DNA from: Flammeovirgaceae bacterium
Lineage (GTDB): Bacteria > Bacteroidota > Bacteroidia > Cytophagales > Cyclobacteriaceae
NCBI GenBank assembly: GCA_016712035.1
Contig: JADJRT010000004.1
Span: 124,001 to 188,000, forward strand
Direction of reading: 5' to 3'
DNA: 64,000 bases
In this document: positions 47,999 to 57,672 of the stretch, piece by piece
Position numbering within the stretch: the stretch's first letter is position 1
How the letters are laid out: the number at the start of each line of letters is the position of its first letter
Translations under genes and position numbers: made by a program
The notes under the pieces: generated by a model
Told to the model about the DNA's origin: nothing
Seen by the model: only the letters and a program-made list of their open reading frames with translations
The model's database searches: none

Positions 47999-50900
47999 AT
48001 GGCCGAATACAGCAAAGAAGAGATCAAGCACATCGAGGAAAAGTGGCGCAGCGAATGGAAAAAACGCGAAGTTTATAAAGTCTCGAACGACACTACCAAA
48101 TCTAAATATTATGTACTCGACATGTTCCCTTACCCATCCGGGGCGGGCTTGCATGTAGGGCATCCACTCGGGTACATTGCTTCCGATATTGTTGCGCGGT
48201 ACAAGCGAATCAAAGGGTTTAATGTGCTGCATCCCATGGGCTTCGATGCCTTTGGTTTACCTGCTGAACAATATGCGCTAGAGCATGGAATTCACCCGGC
48301 TGTTTCCACAGCCGACAACATTAATAATTTCAAAAGACAGTTAGGAACCATTGGCTTCTCCTACGATTGGAGTCGTGAAGTACAAACGTGCGATCCAAAA
48401 TATTATAAGTGGACTCAGTGGATCTTCTTACAGATTTTCGATAGCTGGTTCAATAGAAAAAAAGAAAAAGCCGAACGCATTTCGGAGTTGATCAAAACTT
48501 TCGAAGCGGAGGGAAATAAAAGTCATCCGATTCCGAATTCAAAGTTTAAGATTCAAAATTTTAGTGCTGCCGCTTGGAAAGCTTATTCTGAAAAAGAACA
48601 GCAAGAGATTTTAATGGAATATCGTCTCGCCTACCTGGCTTATACCGATGTAAACTGGTGTGAGGCATTGGGAACTGTATTGGCAAACGATGAAGTAATC
48701 AATGGCGTAAGTTACCGCGGGGGATTTCCAGTTGTGAAAAAACAAATGCGACAGTGGAGCTTGCGCATTACCGAATATGCTGAACGTTTATTAAAAGGAT
48801 TAAACGAAATCGACTTCAGCGATTCGATGAAAGAAATCAAAGGAATTGGATTGGGAAGAGTGTGGGGGCAGAATTGGAGTTTCGCCTCACCCCAAACCCC
48901 TCTCCGGTGGAGAGGGACTTAGAACAGTCAAAAGGATATGAGACAGCTGAAAAGAAATATTGGAAATACTTAAAAGAGTTTTCGAAATCTAATCGTCACA
49001 ATCCAACGGAAGCCGAAGCAACGTTGTGGGAAGAAGTTCGCAACAATAAACTAGATCACAAGATCAGGAGACAACATGCCATAGGGATTTTCATTGGGGA
49101 TTTTGTTTGTCTTGACAGAAGATTAGTCATCGAAGTGGATGGGGAATATCATGAAACAAATAAAGAGTATGATCTAGCCCGTACAGAATTTTGAAAGACG
49201 AAGGCTTTAATGTAGTCCGTTTTACCAATGAACAGATTGCAACAGATTTGAAAAACGTATTAGCAGAAATCAAAAATACATTAGACAATTCACCATCGAT
49301 TAAGCAATCCACCTCCCTCTCCCCCGGAGAGGGCCGGGTGAGGCCATAAAAGTTTTTACAACAAGACCCGACACCATCTTCGGAGTGGACTTTATGGTTC
49401 TCGCTCCCGAGCTAGACTTAGTAAAAAAAATAACCACACCTGCTCAGCAAAAAGAAGTAGATGAATATTTAAAATATGTAGAAAGTCGTTCGGAAATAGA
49501 CCGCATGGCTGAAGTGAAAAAAATAACCGGTGCTTTTACGGGTGCTTATGCAGTTAATCCATTTAATGGAAGAGAAATTCCCATCTGGATAAGCGAGTAT
49601 GTGTTGGCTGGCTATGGCACTGGCGCTATTATGGCGGTGCCATGTGGCGATGAGCGCGATCATAAGTTTGCTAAACATTTTAAGATTCCAATTACAAACA
49701 TTATTGGTTCTCATTATAATGGTGAAGAAGCAAACCCAACGAAAGAAGCTATTCTAGAAAATTCTGATTTCTTAAATGGCCTCGTCATGCATAAAGCCAT
49801 TGATGTTGCAGCTAACAGATTAGAAGAACTCGGCATCGGCAAACGCCAGGTAAATTATAAGATGCGCGATGCAGGGTGGAGTCGCCAACGCTACTGGGGT
49901 GAGCCTTTTCCCGTTGTGTTTAAGGACGATGTGCCTTATGCCATGAAGGAAAGTGAATTACCCTTAGAGCTTCCGCCCTCTGATAACTTCAAACCATCCG
50001 GTAATGGCGAAGGGCCGTTGGCCAACTTACAAGACTGGATAAATTTTGCGCCTGACTTAAAGCGCGATAGCAACACTATGCCTACCCATGCGGGAGCAGC
50101 CTGGTATTTCATGCGCTACATGGATCCGCACAACAAAACCGCTTTTGCGGATAGGAAGGCGCTTGATTACTGGAACCAGGTAGATGTGTATGTGGGTGGA
50201 TCGGAACATGCGGTAGCACACTTGTTATATGCCCGCCTCTGGACCAAAGTACTTCACGATTTAGACTATCTAAATTTTGATGAGCCTTTTAAGAAATTAA
50301 TCAACCAGGGAAAGATTACGGGAGATTCGAGATTTGTGTATAGAGCATATATTGCATTTACTGGAGATACAAGTATCGATTATAAATTACCTCAATTCTT
50401 TGTTAGTAAAGGAATTGTTGACGCATTTACAAATGAGAGTATTGATGAAATACAATACAAAAACATCAAAGAAAAATATTTAAACTTTTGCAGGAAGTTA
50501 AATCCAACATCAAAGAAACTTCCAGATGATTTAAATGATCTCAGCTCCTGGGATTTTACACCTCTTCATGTTGATATCAGCATTGTGAATGGATTAGAAT
50601 TAAACACTAAAGCCTTCACGCAATGGAAACCTGATTTTGCGAATGCAGAATTTATTTTAGAAGATGGCAAATACATCTGCGGTTCTGCCATTGAAAAAAT
50701 GAGCAAGTCGTACTTCAATGTAGTAAACCCCGATCAGATTATTGAAAACTACGGGGCTGACACCCTTCGTATGTACGAAATGTTTTTGGGGCCATTGGAG
50801 CAATCCAAACCCTGGAACACGAATGGCATTGATGGCGTGTATAAATTTTTAAGACGTTTCTGGAATTTGGTTCACGACCAAACGGGTAAATTCAAAGTCA

Positions 50901-51379
50901 GTGATGCCGAACCCACCCGTGACGAATTAAAAGTACTTCATAAAACGCTTAAGAAAGTGGAGCAAGACATAGAAAACTTTTCATTCAACACTTCGGTGAG
51001 TGAATTTATGATTTGCGCTAATGAGTTGTCATCACTAAAATGCAACAAGCGCGCAATCATAGAGCCATTAGTAATTGCTCTCTCCCCTTTCGCACCGCAC
51101 ATTTGCGAAGAGTTGTGGTCTTTGCTAGGAAATAAGGATACCGTGCTTAATGCTTCTTTCCCGAAGTTTGATGAACAATATCTGATTGAAAGCTCCTTTA
51201 GTTATCCCATCTCTATCAACGGCAAGGTACGCGCTCAAATGGAGTTTGCTTTGGATGTACCAAAAGAGGAAATTGAAAAAGCAGTGCTGGCCTCCGAAGT
51301 CGTGCAAAAATGGACAGAAGGAAAAACACTTAAAAAAGTGATTGTGGTTATCGGAAAAATTGTGAACGTGGTATTGTAA
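47999..51379 (+). CDS. leuS: leucyl-tRNA synthetase with DUF559 insertion in the editing domain (frameshifted)
   Basis: Charges tRNA-Leu. HVGH (in YPSGAGLHVGHPLGY) and KMSKS (EKMSKSYFNVV) mark the catalytic site; the anticodon-binding domain ends at 51379. The frame changes three times: near 48840 (restoring a base gives IQRNWIGKSVGAELEF), near 49191 (one T short in a T run) and near 49343. Three single-base losses return exactly to the original frame. The intervening 48885-49343 encodes a DUF559 nuclease-like domain that would then read through in frame, from after about residue 296 to AIKVFTTRPDTIFG. There is also an unusually long stretch between LINQGKI and TPLHVDISIV. A terminator follows. 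Confidence 0.92.
48536..48562 (+). repeat. AT-rich repeat unit read in frame inside leuS
   Basis: It begins AATTCAAAGTTTAAGATT and encodes NSKFKIQNF, which has no place in the normal synthetase sequence. It matches 15 of 18 bases with the left arm of the palindrome at 53032-53084, so it appears to be a copy or half copy of the same small dispersed repeat. Confidence 0.6.
48885..49343 (+). mobile_element. DUF559-encoding element inserted in leuS
   Basis: About 459 bp flanked by inverted, internally palindromic ends: left 48885-48916 (CCTCACCCC, then CCCTCTCC and GGAGAGGG) and right 49312-49343, whose reverse complement reads CCTCACCC, then CCCTCTCC and GGAGAGGG. The left end encodes LTPNPSPVER. 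The interior encodes a DUF559 domain: NPTEAEATLWEEVRNNKLDHK, then IRRQHAIGIFIGDFVCLDRRLVIEVDGEYHE, then, after a missing T, LKDEGFNVVRFTNEQI. This is the PD-(D/E)XK-like, Vsr-related fold. It lacks any transposase. It probably moves with help, or is a self-homing unit; that is inference. Confidence 0.75.
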
Positions 51380-51420
51380 ATCTTATCTATAGTTATCGAT
51401 AACCAACTGCTTACCGTTTA

Positions 51421-51458
51421 AAAGCCTGAATTACCTCCAAGAGAATTCAGGCTTTTTT
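51421..51458 (+). terminator. rho-independent terminator after leuS
   Basis: A perfect 12-bp stem (AAAGCCTGAATT at 51421-51432 with AATTCAGGCTTT at 51444-51455), an 11-nt loop and a T tail. It lies 42 bp beyond the leuS stop. Confidence 0.88.
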
Positions 51459-51542
51459 ATTTTTCAAAACATGACGAAGGTCATTCCTTTCATCCTAACG
51501 ATAATGCATCTTCCCCTATGTAAAATTTAAACCCATACCGCT

Positions 51543-51956
51543 ATGATCTCCGTACTTTCAACCACCGGAAAATATTTGCTCCAGCCCAGTTTAATGGAAA
51601 TGCATCACAGCAGTCTTGAGTGGCTTTCAACCACAGTATTATGGAAACAGGAGGTTGCCTTCTTTCAGAAATTACTGGATCAGCATGCCCTTAAGGCAAC
51701 GTCTTTGGATGATAAGAAGCGAGTAAGCCACTTTCAGAATGTAATTACATACTATGGAGGCGAACTCATCGATACGCTTCGAAAAAAAATAAAAGGCCAT
51801 GAGCATAAACTGGCCGATCGGTTACAGGAACTTAAAACCACGGACGCGGAATATTACCAGGAACATGGTGAACTGATGGAAGAATTAAGTGCGTTTATGA
51901 AAACCTTCAATTCCTTCAAAAGCGACTTCTTTTCATTTATTGATTTAACCCTTTGA
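51543..51956 (+). CDS. hypothetical helical protein
   Basis: A 137-aa soluble protein, almost entirely helical with likely coiled coil (YGGELIDTLRKKIKGHEHKL and ELMEELSAFMKTFNSFKSDF). It is rich in His, Glu and Lys. There is no signal peptide. The spacing of helices and scattered histidines recall four-helix bundles such as hemerythrin-like proteins, but the diagnostic ligand set is not complete. It precedes fabH by 68 bp. Function not assignable. Confidence 0.6.
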   Translation: MISVLSTTGKYLLQPSLMEMHHSSLEWLSTTVLWKQEVAFFQKLLDQHALKATSLDDKKRVSHFQNVITYYGGELIDTLRKKIKGHEHKLADRLQELKTTDAEYYQEHGELMEELSAFMKTFNSFKSDFFSFIDLTL

Positions 51957-52024
51957 TTAGTTGGTAATCCGAACATCCATTAGGTAACATTTACTAACTT
52001 AGCGCACTATTAAAATTTACAAGC

Positions 52025-53023
52025 ATGCGCTATTCTAAGATTGTGGGTCTGGGACATCACGTACCCGAAACCGTAATTTCAAACGCTCAATTATCCACTA
52101 TGATGGATACCACCGACGAGTGGATAATTGAACGAACCGGAATTAAAGAAAGAAGGTGGATCGATCCCGCCAAGGATACCGTGGCCAACATGGCTGCTAA
52201 GGCCAGTCGTTTAGCGCTGCAACGGGCAAACCTCACCGAAAAGGATGTTGATTTTATTGTCTTTGCCACCATTACCCCCGATTATTTTTTCCCGGGTTCG
52301 GGAGTTTTATTACAACGTGAATTAGGAATAGAAAACATAGGTGCGCTGGATATTCGGAATGCTTGCTCCGGATTTATCTATGCGCTTTCAGTAGCCGATC
52401 AATTTATAAAGTCGGGCATGTACAAAACCATTTTGGTGGTAGGTGCCGAAATTCAATCGACCGCCATTGATGCAACGACCCGCGGACGAAACACGGCAGT
52501 CATTTTTGCCGATGGTGCAGGCGCGGTTATTCTGAAACCCAGTGATAAACCCGGTATTCTCTCTACTCATTTACATTCCGATGGTCGCTTTGCGGAAGAG
52601 CTCTATGTACGCGATCCCGGCAGTAGCAGGCCCAGGGAAGAGCGTCAACCTGAACAAATTCTCGATACAACCCACTTCAAAGTGGTGATGAATGGCAGCC
52701 AGGTATTTAAGCATGCTGTAGTTCGATTTATGGAGGTAATCAATGAAGCGTTGACCGCCAATGGAATGAAAAAAGAAGAAATAGATTTACTGGTGCCGCA
52801 TCAGGCCAATCTTCGGATCAGCCAATTCATTCAACAAAAAATGGAATTGCCAGACTCAAAAGTATATAACAACATTATGCGGTATGGAAATACCACTGCC
52901 GCTTCTATACCTATTGCCATGAGCGAAGCCTGGGCGGAAGGTAAAATCAAAGAAAATGACGTAATTTGTTTGGCAGCATTTGGCAGCGGGTTTACCTGGG
53001 CCTCAGCGCTTATTCGGTGGTAA
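52025..53023 (+). CDS. fabH: 3-oxoacyl-ACP synthase III
   Basis: A 332-aa ketoacyl-ACP synthase III, which starts fatty acid synthesis by joining acetyl-CoA (or branched acyl-CoA) to malonyl-ACP. The catalytic triad is visible: C114 in NACSGFIYAL, His in LLVPHQANLRI and Asn in YGNTTAASIPIA. The N-terminal MRYSKIVGLGHHVPETVISN and TDEWIIERTGIKERRW are standard. Full length without breaks. A dispersed palindrome lies just downstream, then a short conserved ORF. Confidence 0.94.
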   Translation: MRYSKIVGLGHHVPETVISNAQLSTMMDTTDEWIIERTGIKERRWIDPAKDTVANMAAKASRLALQRANLTEKDVDFIVFATITPDYFFPGSGVLLQRELGIENIGALDIRNACSGFIYALSVADQFIKSGMYKTILVVGAEIQSTAIDATTRGRNTAVIFADGAGAVILKPSDKPGILSTHLHSDGRFAEELYVRDPGSSRPREERQPEQILDTTHFKVVMNGSQVFKHAVVRFMEVINEALTANGMKKEEIDLLVPHQANLRISQFIQQKMELPDSKVYNNIMRYGNTTAASIPIAMSEAWAEGKIKENDVICLAAFGSGFTWASALIRW

Positions 53024-53031
53024 TCAATCAA

Positions 53032-53084
53032 AATTCAAGATTTAAAATTTAAGATCTTGAGTATTGAATTTTAAATTTTGAATT
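53032..53084. repeat. AT-rich palindromic repeat
   Basis: Inverted arms of 18 bp (AATTCAAGATTTAAAATT at 53032-53049 and AATTTTAAATTTTGAATT at 53067-53084) with a single mismatch and a 17-nt loop. Related to the repeat unit inside leuS at 48536. It looks like a small MITE- or REP-like element in the gap between fabH and the next gene. Confidence 0.7.
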
Positions 53085-53090
53085 CAACCC

Positions 53091-53327
53091 ATGAAAACAA
53101 CCTCCTACAATCCCAGCCCGCTTGAAGTTGATTTTGCCAATGCCCTTACCATTCTTCAAAAAGAAATTGAAAAACATCTTCAAAATAATCAGATCACTCA
53201 TATCGAGCCTAATATGACGCGCGATAACCCCATGGTGAAATTCAACCTCTTAGATAAAGATGGCGATCCGCACGAAATTGTAGTTCGGATTGTACAAATT
53301 CCTGATAAATTCTATCACCTGAATTAA
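53091..53327 (+). CDS. conserved small hypothetical protein
   Basis: A 78-aa soluble protein. A helical N-terminal half (FANALTILQKEIEKHLQNNQ) is followed by a strand-rich half (MVKFNLLDKDGDPHEIVVRIVQIPDKFYHLN). The tidy ORF ends 8 bp before the permease gene and has no signal peptide. I recognise no domain; the length and pattern suit a small cytoplasmic accessory protein. Confidence 0.55.
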   Translation: MKTTSYNPSPLEVDFANALTILQKEIEKHLQNNQITHIEPNMTRDNPMVKFNLLDKDGDPHEIVVRIVQIPDKFYHLN

Positions 53328-53335
53328 CCCCTCCT

Positions 53336-54653
53336 ATGTCCTTACTTATCATTGTCTTAAGTATTTTATTTCTGGTTTTATTGATCTCCTATTTTAAAGT
53401 CAATGCATTTCTTTCCTTCCTAATTGTATCGATCCTTTGCGGATTATTTCTAGGAATTGATCCTGCAGATATTGAAAGCACCATTCATAAAGGAATGGGT
53501 GATATGCTCGGGTCGCTGGTGATTGTGATTCTAGCGGGTTCCATGCTTGGAAAATTAGTAGCTGAAACCGGAGCGGCCCAAAAAATTGCTACTAGCCTGA
53601 TGTCAATTTTTGGTCAATCGTATTTGCAATTGGCTTTAATGATTACGGGTTTTGTAATTGGTATCCCGCTTTTCTATAATGTTGGTTTCGTCCTTGTGTT
53701 TCCGCTTATTGCCTCCGTAGTGTATCGGTACAAACTTCCTGCACTTTTTATAGGCATGCCCATGATTACTGCTCTGTCAGTAACACATGGCTTTCTTCCT
53801 CCTCATCCATCTCCCTCCGCCCTGGTAGCCCAGCTTAATGCAAGCATGAGTGTCACCCTCCTTTACGGAACGATGATTGCAATCCCTACAGTTCTCATAG
53901 CCGGATTACTTTTCTCTAAAACTTTGAAAAAAATTCCAGCCACCGTTCTTAAGACTTTTCAAAAGGAAGGCTTGCCAGAAGAACAACTGCCGGGCTTTGG
54001 TTAACAGTGTTCTACATCATTACTTCCCGTTTTGCTGCTTTGCGGCTACAAGTCTAATCGATTTTTCTGTTGATGAAAGTTCATCGATTAACAATATAAC
54101 TCATTTTTTAAGTGGTTCCTCTATCGTTATGCTTGTTTCATTAATAGTAGCAACGTATACATTAGGTCTTAGTCGCGGTTTAAAGATTCCTTACCTCATG
54201 GAAATCTATTCGGATGCCGTTAAAGATGTGCTCATGATCATTTTGATTATTGGTGGAGCCGGAGCATTAAAACAAACGCTGATTCAGAGTGGCGTTGGCA
54301 AAGAAATTGGAAACCTGCTGGATGGACTAAACATGCATCCCTTAATTCTGGGTTGGCTCATTGCATCTATTATTCGTGTGTGCGTGGGTTCAGCAACCGT
54401 GGCAGGACTTACCGCAGCTGGCATTGTTGCGCCCTTATTAATTAGTCACCCGGAAGTAAATCCAAGTTTGATGGTGCTTGCGGTCGGGGCCGGAAGTCTG
54501 ATGTTCTCACACGTAAACGACTCTGGCTTTTGGCTCTTCAAAGAATATTTCAATCTGAGCATCAAGGACACTATCCGCTCATGGTCGCTTATGGAGTCCA
54601 TTGTTGCTATCTGCGGATTGCTTGGCGTGATGATTATTAATTTCCTTTTGTAA
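53336..54653 (+). CDS. GntP family permease (frameshifted)
   Basis: The repaired product is about 438 aa, typical of GntP-family proton symporters for gluconate and D-serine-type substrates. The N-half has LSFLIVSILCGLFLGID, HKGMGDMLGSLVIVILAGSMLGKLV and the signature HGFLPPHPSPSALV. The C-half has RVCVGSATVAGLTAAGIVAPLL and VNDSGFWLFKEYFNLS. Around 53998-54050 the frame shifts three times by single bases (+1, -1, +1), since fragments NSV, TSLLPVLLL and ATSLIDF lie in successive frames. It precedes RidA, a D-threonine-aldolase-like gene and a dipeptidase, which suggests a D-hydroxy-amino-acid substrate. Confidence 0.86.
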
Positions 54654-54688
54654 TATTTAAACATTCTTAATGGATAAACTTAAATCAA

Positions 54689-55150
54689 ATGACACCTGAT
54701 CAAATTTTCGAACAACTCAATCTTACTCTCCCTCCACCTCCAACCCCACTAGGTGTTTATAAACCCTTTCTGCAAGTGGGCAACTTTGTCTATGTATCCG
54801 GACACGGCACCGTAAAAGAAGATCGCAGTTTAATTATTGGCAAAGTGGGTGTTGACCTGAATGCAGAAGAAGCAAAGCTGGCAGCACAGCAAGTCGGTCT
54901 TGCAATCCTGGCAACCCTGAAAGCTAATCTTGGCAGCTTAAATAAAATTAAACGTGTTATAAAAGTTTTAGGAATGGTAAACGCTGTTCCTGAATTTGAA
55001 AGACATCCCTTCGTAATCAACGGCTGCAGCGAATTGTTCGCTAAAATTTGGGGTGCCGACAATGGCGTGGGCGTAAGAAGCGCAGTGGGTATGGGCTCGT
55101 TACCGGATAATATTCCGGTTGAGATAGAAGCAATGTTTGAACTGGAATAA
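54689..55150 (+). CDS. RidA family protein
   Basis: A 153-aa protein of the Rid (YjgF) family, which hydrolyses reactive enamine/imine intermediates such as 2-aminoacrylate. It shows PLGVYKPFLQVGNFVYVSGHGTV, VLGMVNAVPEFERHPFVINGCSELF and the C-terminal GVGVRSAVGMGSLPDNIPVEIEAMFEL, with the conserved Arg (VRSAVG) that binds the carboxylate. It has the insertions of the longer Rid subgroup. It lies 35 bp after the permease in a likely operon handling hydroxy-amino acids. Confidence 0.85.
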   Translation: MTPDQIFEQLNLTLPPPPTPLGVYKPFLQVGNFVYVSGHGTVKEDRSLIIGKVGVDLNAEEAKLAAQQVGLAILATLKANLGSLNKIKRVIKVLGMVNAVPEFERHPFVINGCSELFAKIWGADNGVGVRSAVGMGSLPDNIPVEIEAMFELE

Positions 55151-55245
55151 TACAGAGTCCATAGTATCAAGACGATAGTCCAAAGTGAATAGTATAAAAT
55201 TTTGTGGACAATAGACTACCTACTAAAGACTCAAGACTAACTACT

Positions 55246-56312
55246 ATGAACTCTAGCAATAATTGGTTCCAAATAGAAAACATCAACGAATTAGATTCTC
55301 CGGCATTGGTCGTATTCCCAGATCGCGTAAAAGAGAATCTCCGCGTGTTAAAAGAATTTGTTCCTGATGTAAAATCGGCTACGCCCGCATGTAAAAACCA
55401 ACAAAACTCCAGAAGTTTGTAAAATGATGATGGACGTAGGAATTAAAAATTCAAGTGCGCTACCATTGCCGAAGGTGAAATGCTAGCCAACATTGGAGCT
55501 CCTGATGTTTTACTGGCCTATCAACCGGTGGACCACGTGGATTAAGATTTATCAATCTGATTAGAAATTTCCTACTACAAAATTTGCTTGTCTGATTGAT
55601 AACGAAGAACAGCCCATGCTTTCAAATGCTGCTCAAAAAGAAAATCTTAATCTTAATGTCTTTCTTGATTTAAATGTAGGCATGAACCGCACGGGCGTCC
55701 GTCCTGAGAACGCCTTGACACTTTTTAAGTATTGTGAAATCACTAAAAAAAATTAATCCTGTTGGATTACATGCCTACGATGGGCATCATCGCGATGCAG
55801 ATCTGGAAGTAAGGACAAAAGGTTGCGATGAGGGTTATCAACGTGTCTAAAAACTAAATCAAAGCATTGCAAAGAAAGTGGAAAAAATCTAACCATTGTA
55901 ACCAGTGGCAACACAACCATTTCCATTCACGCTAAAAGAAAAAATGTAGAGTGCAGTCCGGGTACTTTTATATTTTGGGATTATGGCTATCATAAACAAT
56001 TTGCTGAGCAGCCGTTTGTATTTGCGGCTTTGCTGGTAACGCGCATAATTTCTAAACCTGATGACGAAACGATTTGCATTGATCTTGGCCATAAAGCCGT
56101 AGCATCTGAAAATCCATTAGATAATAGAGTTCATTTTCTAAATGCTCCAGAATTAGTGGCCGCAGGCCATAGCGAAGAACATTTAATCCTGAAAGCACCA
56201 AAGAAAACAGCTATAAAGTGGGCGATGTGTTGTATGGCGTTCCTTTCCACATCTGCCCTACTGTTGCTTGCACGAAACCCTGGCCGTTGTTGAAAATCAT
56301 AAGGTTGACTAA
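55246..56312 (+). pseudogene. D-threonine aldolase/alanine racemase-like PLP enzyme, many frameshifts
   Basis: The pieces join into about 355 aa of a fold-type III PLP enzyme. Recognisable parts are LDSPALVVFPDRVKENL, RPHVKTNKTPEV (PLP lysine at 55394-55396, in a shifted frame), AEGEMLANIGAPDVLLAYQP, VFLDLNVGMNRTGV, GLHAYDGHH, VTSGNTTISIH, and a C-terminal metal-site region LGHKAVASENP with HSEEHLILKAP. At least seven single-base shifts split it, many at homopolymers, but no nonsense codon lies within the correct frames. It may therefore be a misread intact gene rather than a dead one. Expected reaction: cleavage of D-threonine-type 3-hydroxy amino acids to glycine and an aldehyde. Confidence 0.7.
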
Positions 56313-56381
56313 AGTTGGAATGTTGCAGCCAGGAAAAGAAAAATTACAATTTAATAATTATTTTTAAATAAGTTTTAACTC

Positions 56382-56451
56382 GTGCTTTAGTCCTTGTGAC
56401 TTAGGGTTCACTTTTTTGAACCACTAAGCCCCCAAGACACTAAATAACACA
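56382..56451. repeat. imperfect palindromic repeat
   Basis: Arms CTTAGGGTTCA (56400-56410) and TGAACCACTAAG (56417-56428), extended by weaker similarity outwards and including the typical ACTAAG/ACACTAA words. This resembles a widespread dispersed palindrome of bacterial genomes. It lies in the gap before the dipeptidase gene. Confidence 0.55.
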
Positions 56452-56477
56452 AAGATGGAATAACCTAACAATACCTC

Positions 56478-57543
56478 ATGGCCTCCTTTATTATAGATGC
56501 CCACCTCGACCTAAGTATGAACTCAATGGAATGGAATCGCGATTTACGCGAATCCATTTCCGAAATTCGTGAGCGTGAAAAAGGTATGACCGATAAACCC
56601 GATCGGGGTAATGGAGTGGTATCTTTTGACCAACTACGAAAAGGAAATATTGGATTAGTCGTTGCTACACAAATTGCGAGGTATGTTGCTCCCGACAATC
56701 CTTTGCCCGGATGGAATTCGCCTGAACAAGCTTGGGCGCATACGCAAGCACAGCGCGCATGGTATTCGGAAATGGAACGTACAGGGGAATTAAAATCAAT
56801 TACTGATTTAAACTCTTTAGAAAATCATCTTAGAAATTGGGAGAACGACAAAAAAACAATCGGCTACATTCTTAAGTCTGGAAGGGGCTGATTCATTGGT
56901 GACCCTTGGGCATTTAGAAACAGCTTATCAATATGGATTGCGCGCAATAGGTCTTGCCCATTATGGACCAGGGCGCTACGCGCAAGGTACTGATGCCACG
57001 GGTGGAATCGGATCAAAAGGCAAAGAGTTGCTAAAAGAAATGGAGCGACTCAATATCATTCTGGATGCAACACATTTGTGCGATGATTCCTTTTGGGAAG
57101 CCCTGGATAATTTTAAGGGTGCCGTTTGGGCAAGTCATAACAACTGTAGAGCGTTGGTAAATCACAATCGCCAGTTTAGTGATGAACAGATTAAAGAACT
57201 GATAAATCGCGGAGCTGTTATTGGTGGGGTAATGGATGCGTGGATGTTAGTTCCCAACTGGGTACGCGGAAAGTCAACGCCAACTAGCATGAATTGTAAT
57301 TTAGAAAAGCTAATCGATAACTACGATCATATTTGTCAGCTGGCAGGTAATAGCCTTCACATCGGCATTGGTTCTGATTTAGATGGAGCTTTTGGCAAAG
57401 AACAATGCCCCACGGATATTGAAACAATTGCCGATCTACAAAAGATTGAAACTCTCCTTTCGCAAAGAGGCTACAAGACCACCGACATCGAGAATGTTAT
57501 GAGTGGCAATTGGCTACGATTTCTAAGAAAGGCCTGGGGATAA
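56478..57543 (+). CDS. M19 family (renal-type) dipeptidase (frameshifted)
   Basis: The repaired product is about 354 aa. The family hydrolyses dipeptides, often with a D-residue at the C-terminal position, using two zincs. Visible motifs are DAHLDLSMN at the N-terminus (Zn-binding HxD), EGADSLVTLGHLE across the break (Zn-bridging Glu), LDATHLCDDSF, SHNNCRALVNHNRQ and GIGSDLDGAFG. One extra A near 56874 splits the gene. The zinc residues lie on both sides and are intact. It has no signal peptide, so it is cytoplasmic, consistent with uptake by the GntP permease upstream. Confidence 0.87.
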
Positions 57544-57672
57544 GAACAGATTTCGTCCGGGGTGAAATAAACCAGTCAGCTGATAAAAAGAAGGATTGGC
57601 TAAAAAATCGTACTCGGGAGAATCTTTATATGTTTCTGCTCGTTTATGTATTTTTACTCAAACTAATCTGGC

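Noticed and set aside
55151..55245. GACTAT/TAGTC-rich stretch before the PLP enzyme gene as a repeat element
   Set aside because: Units are degenerate and no clear arms or period can be defined, so it is not listed as a feature.
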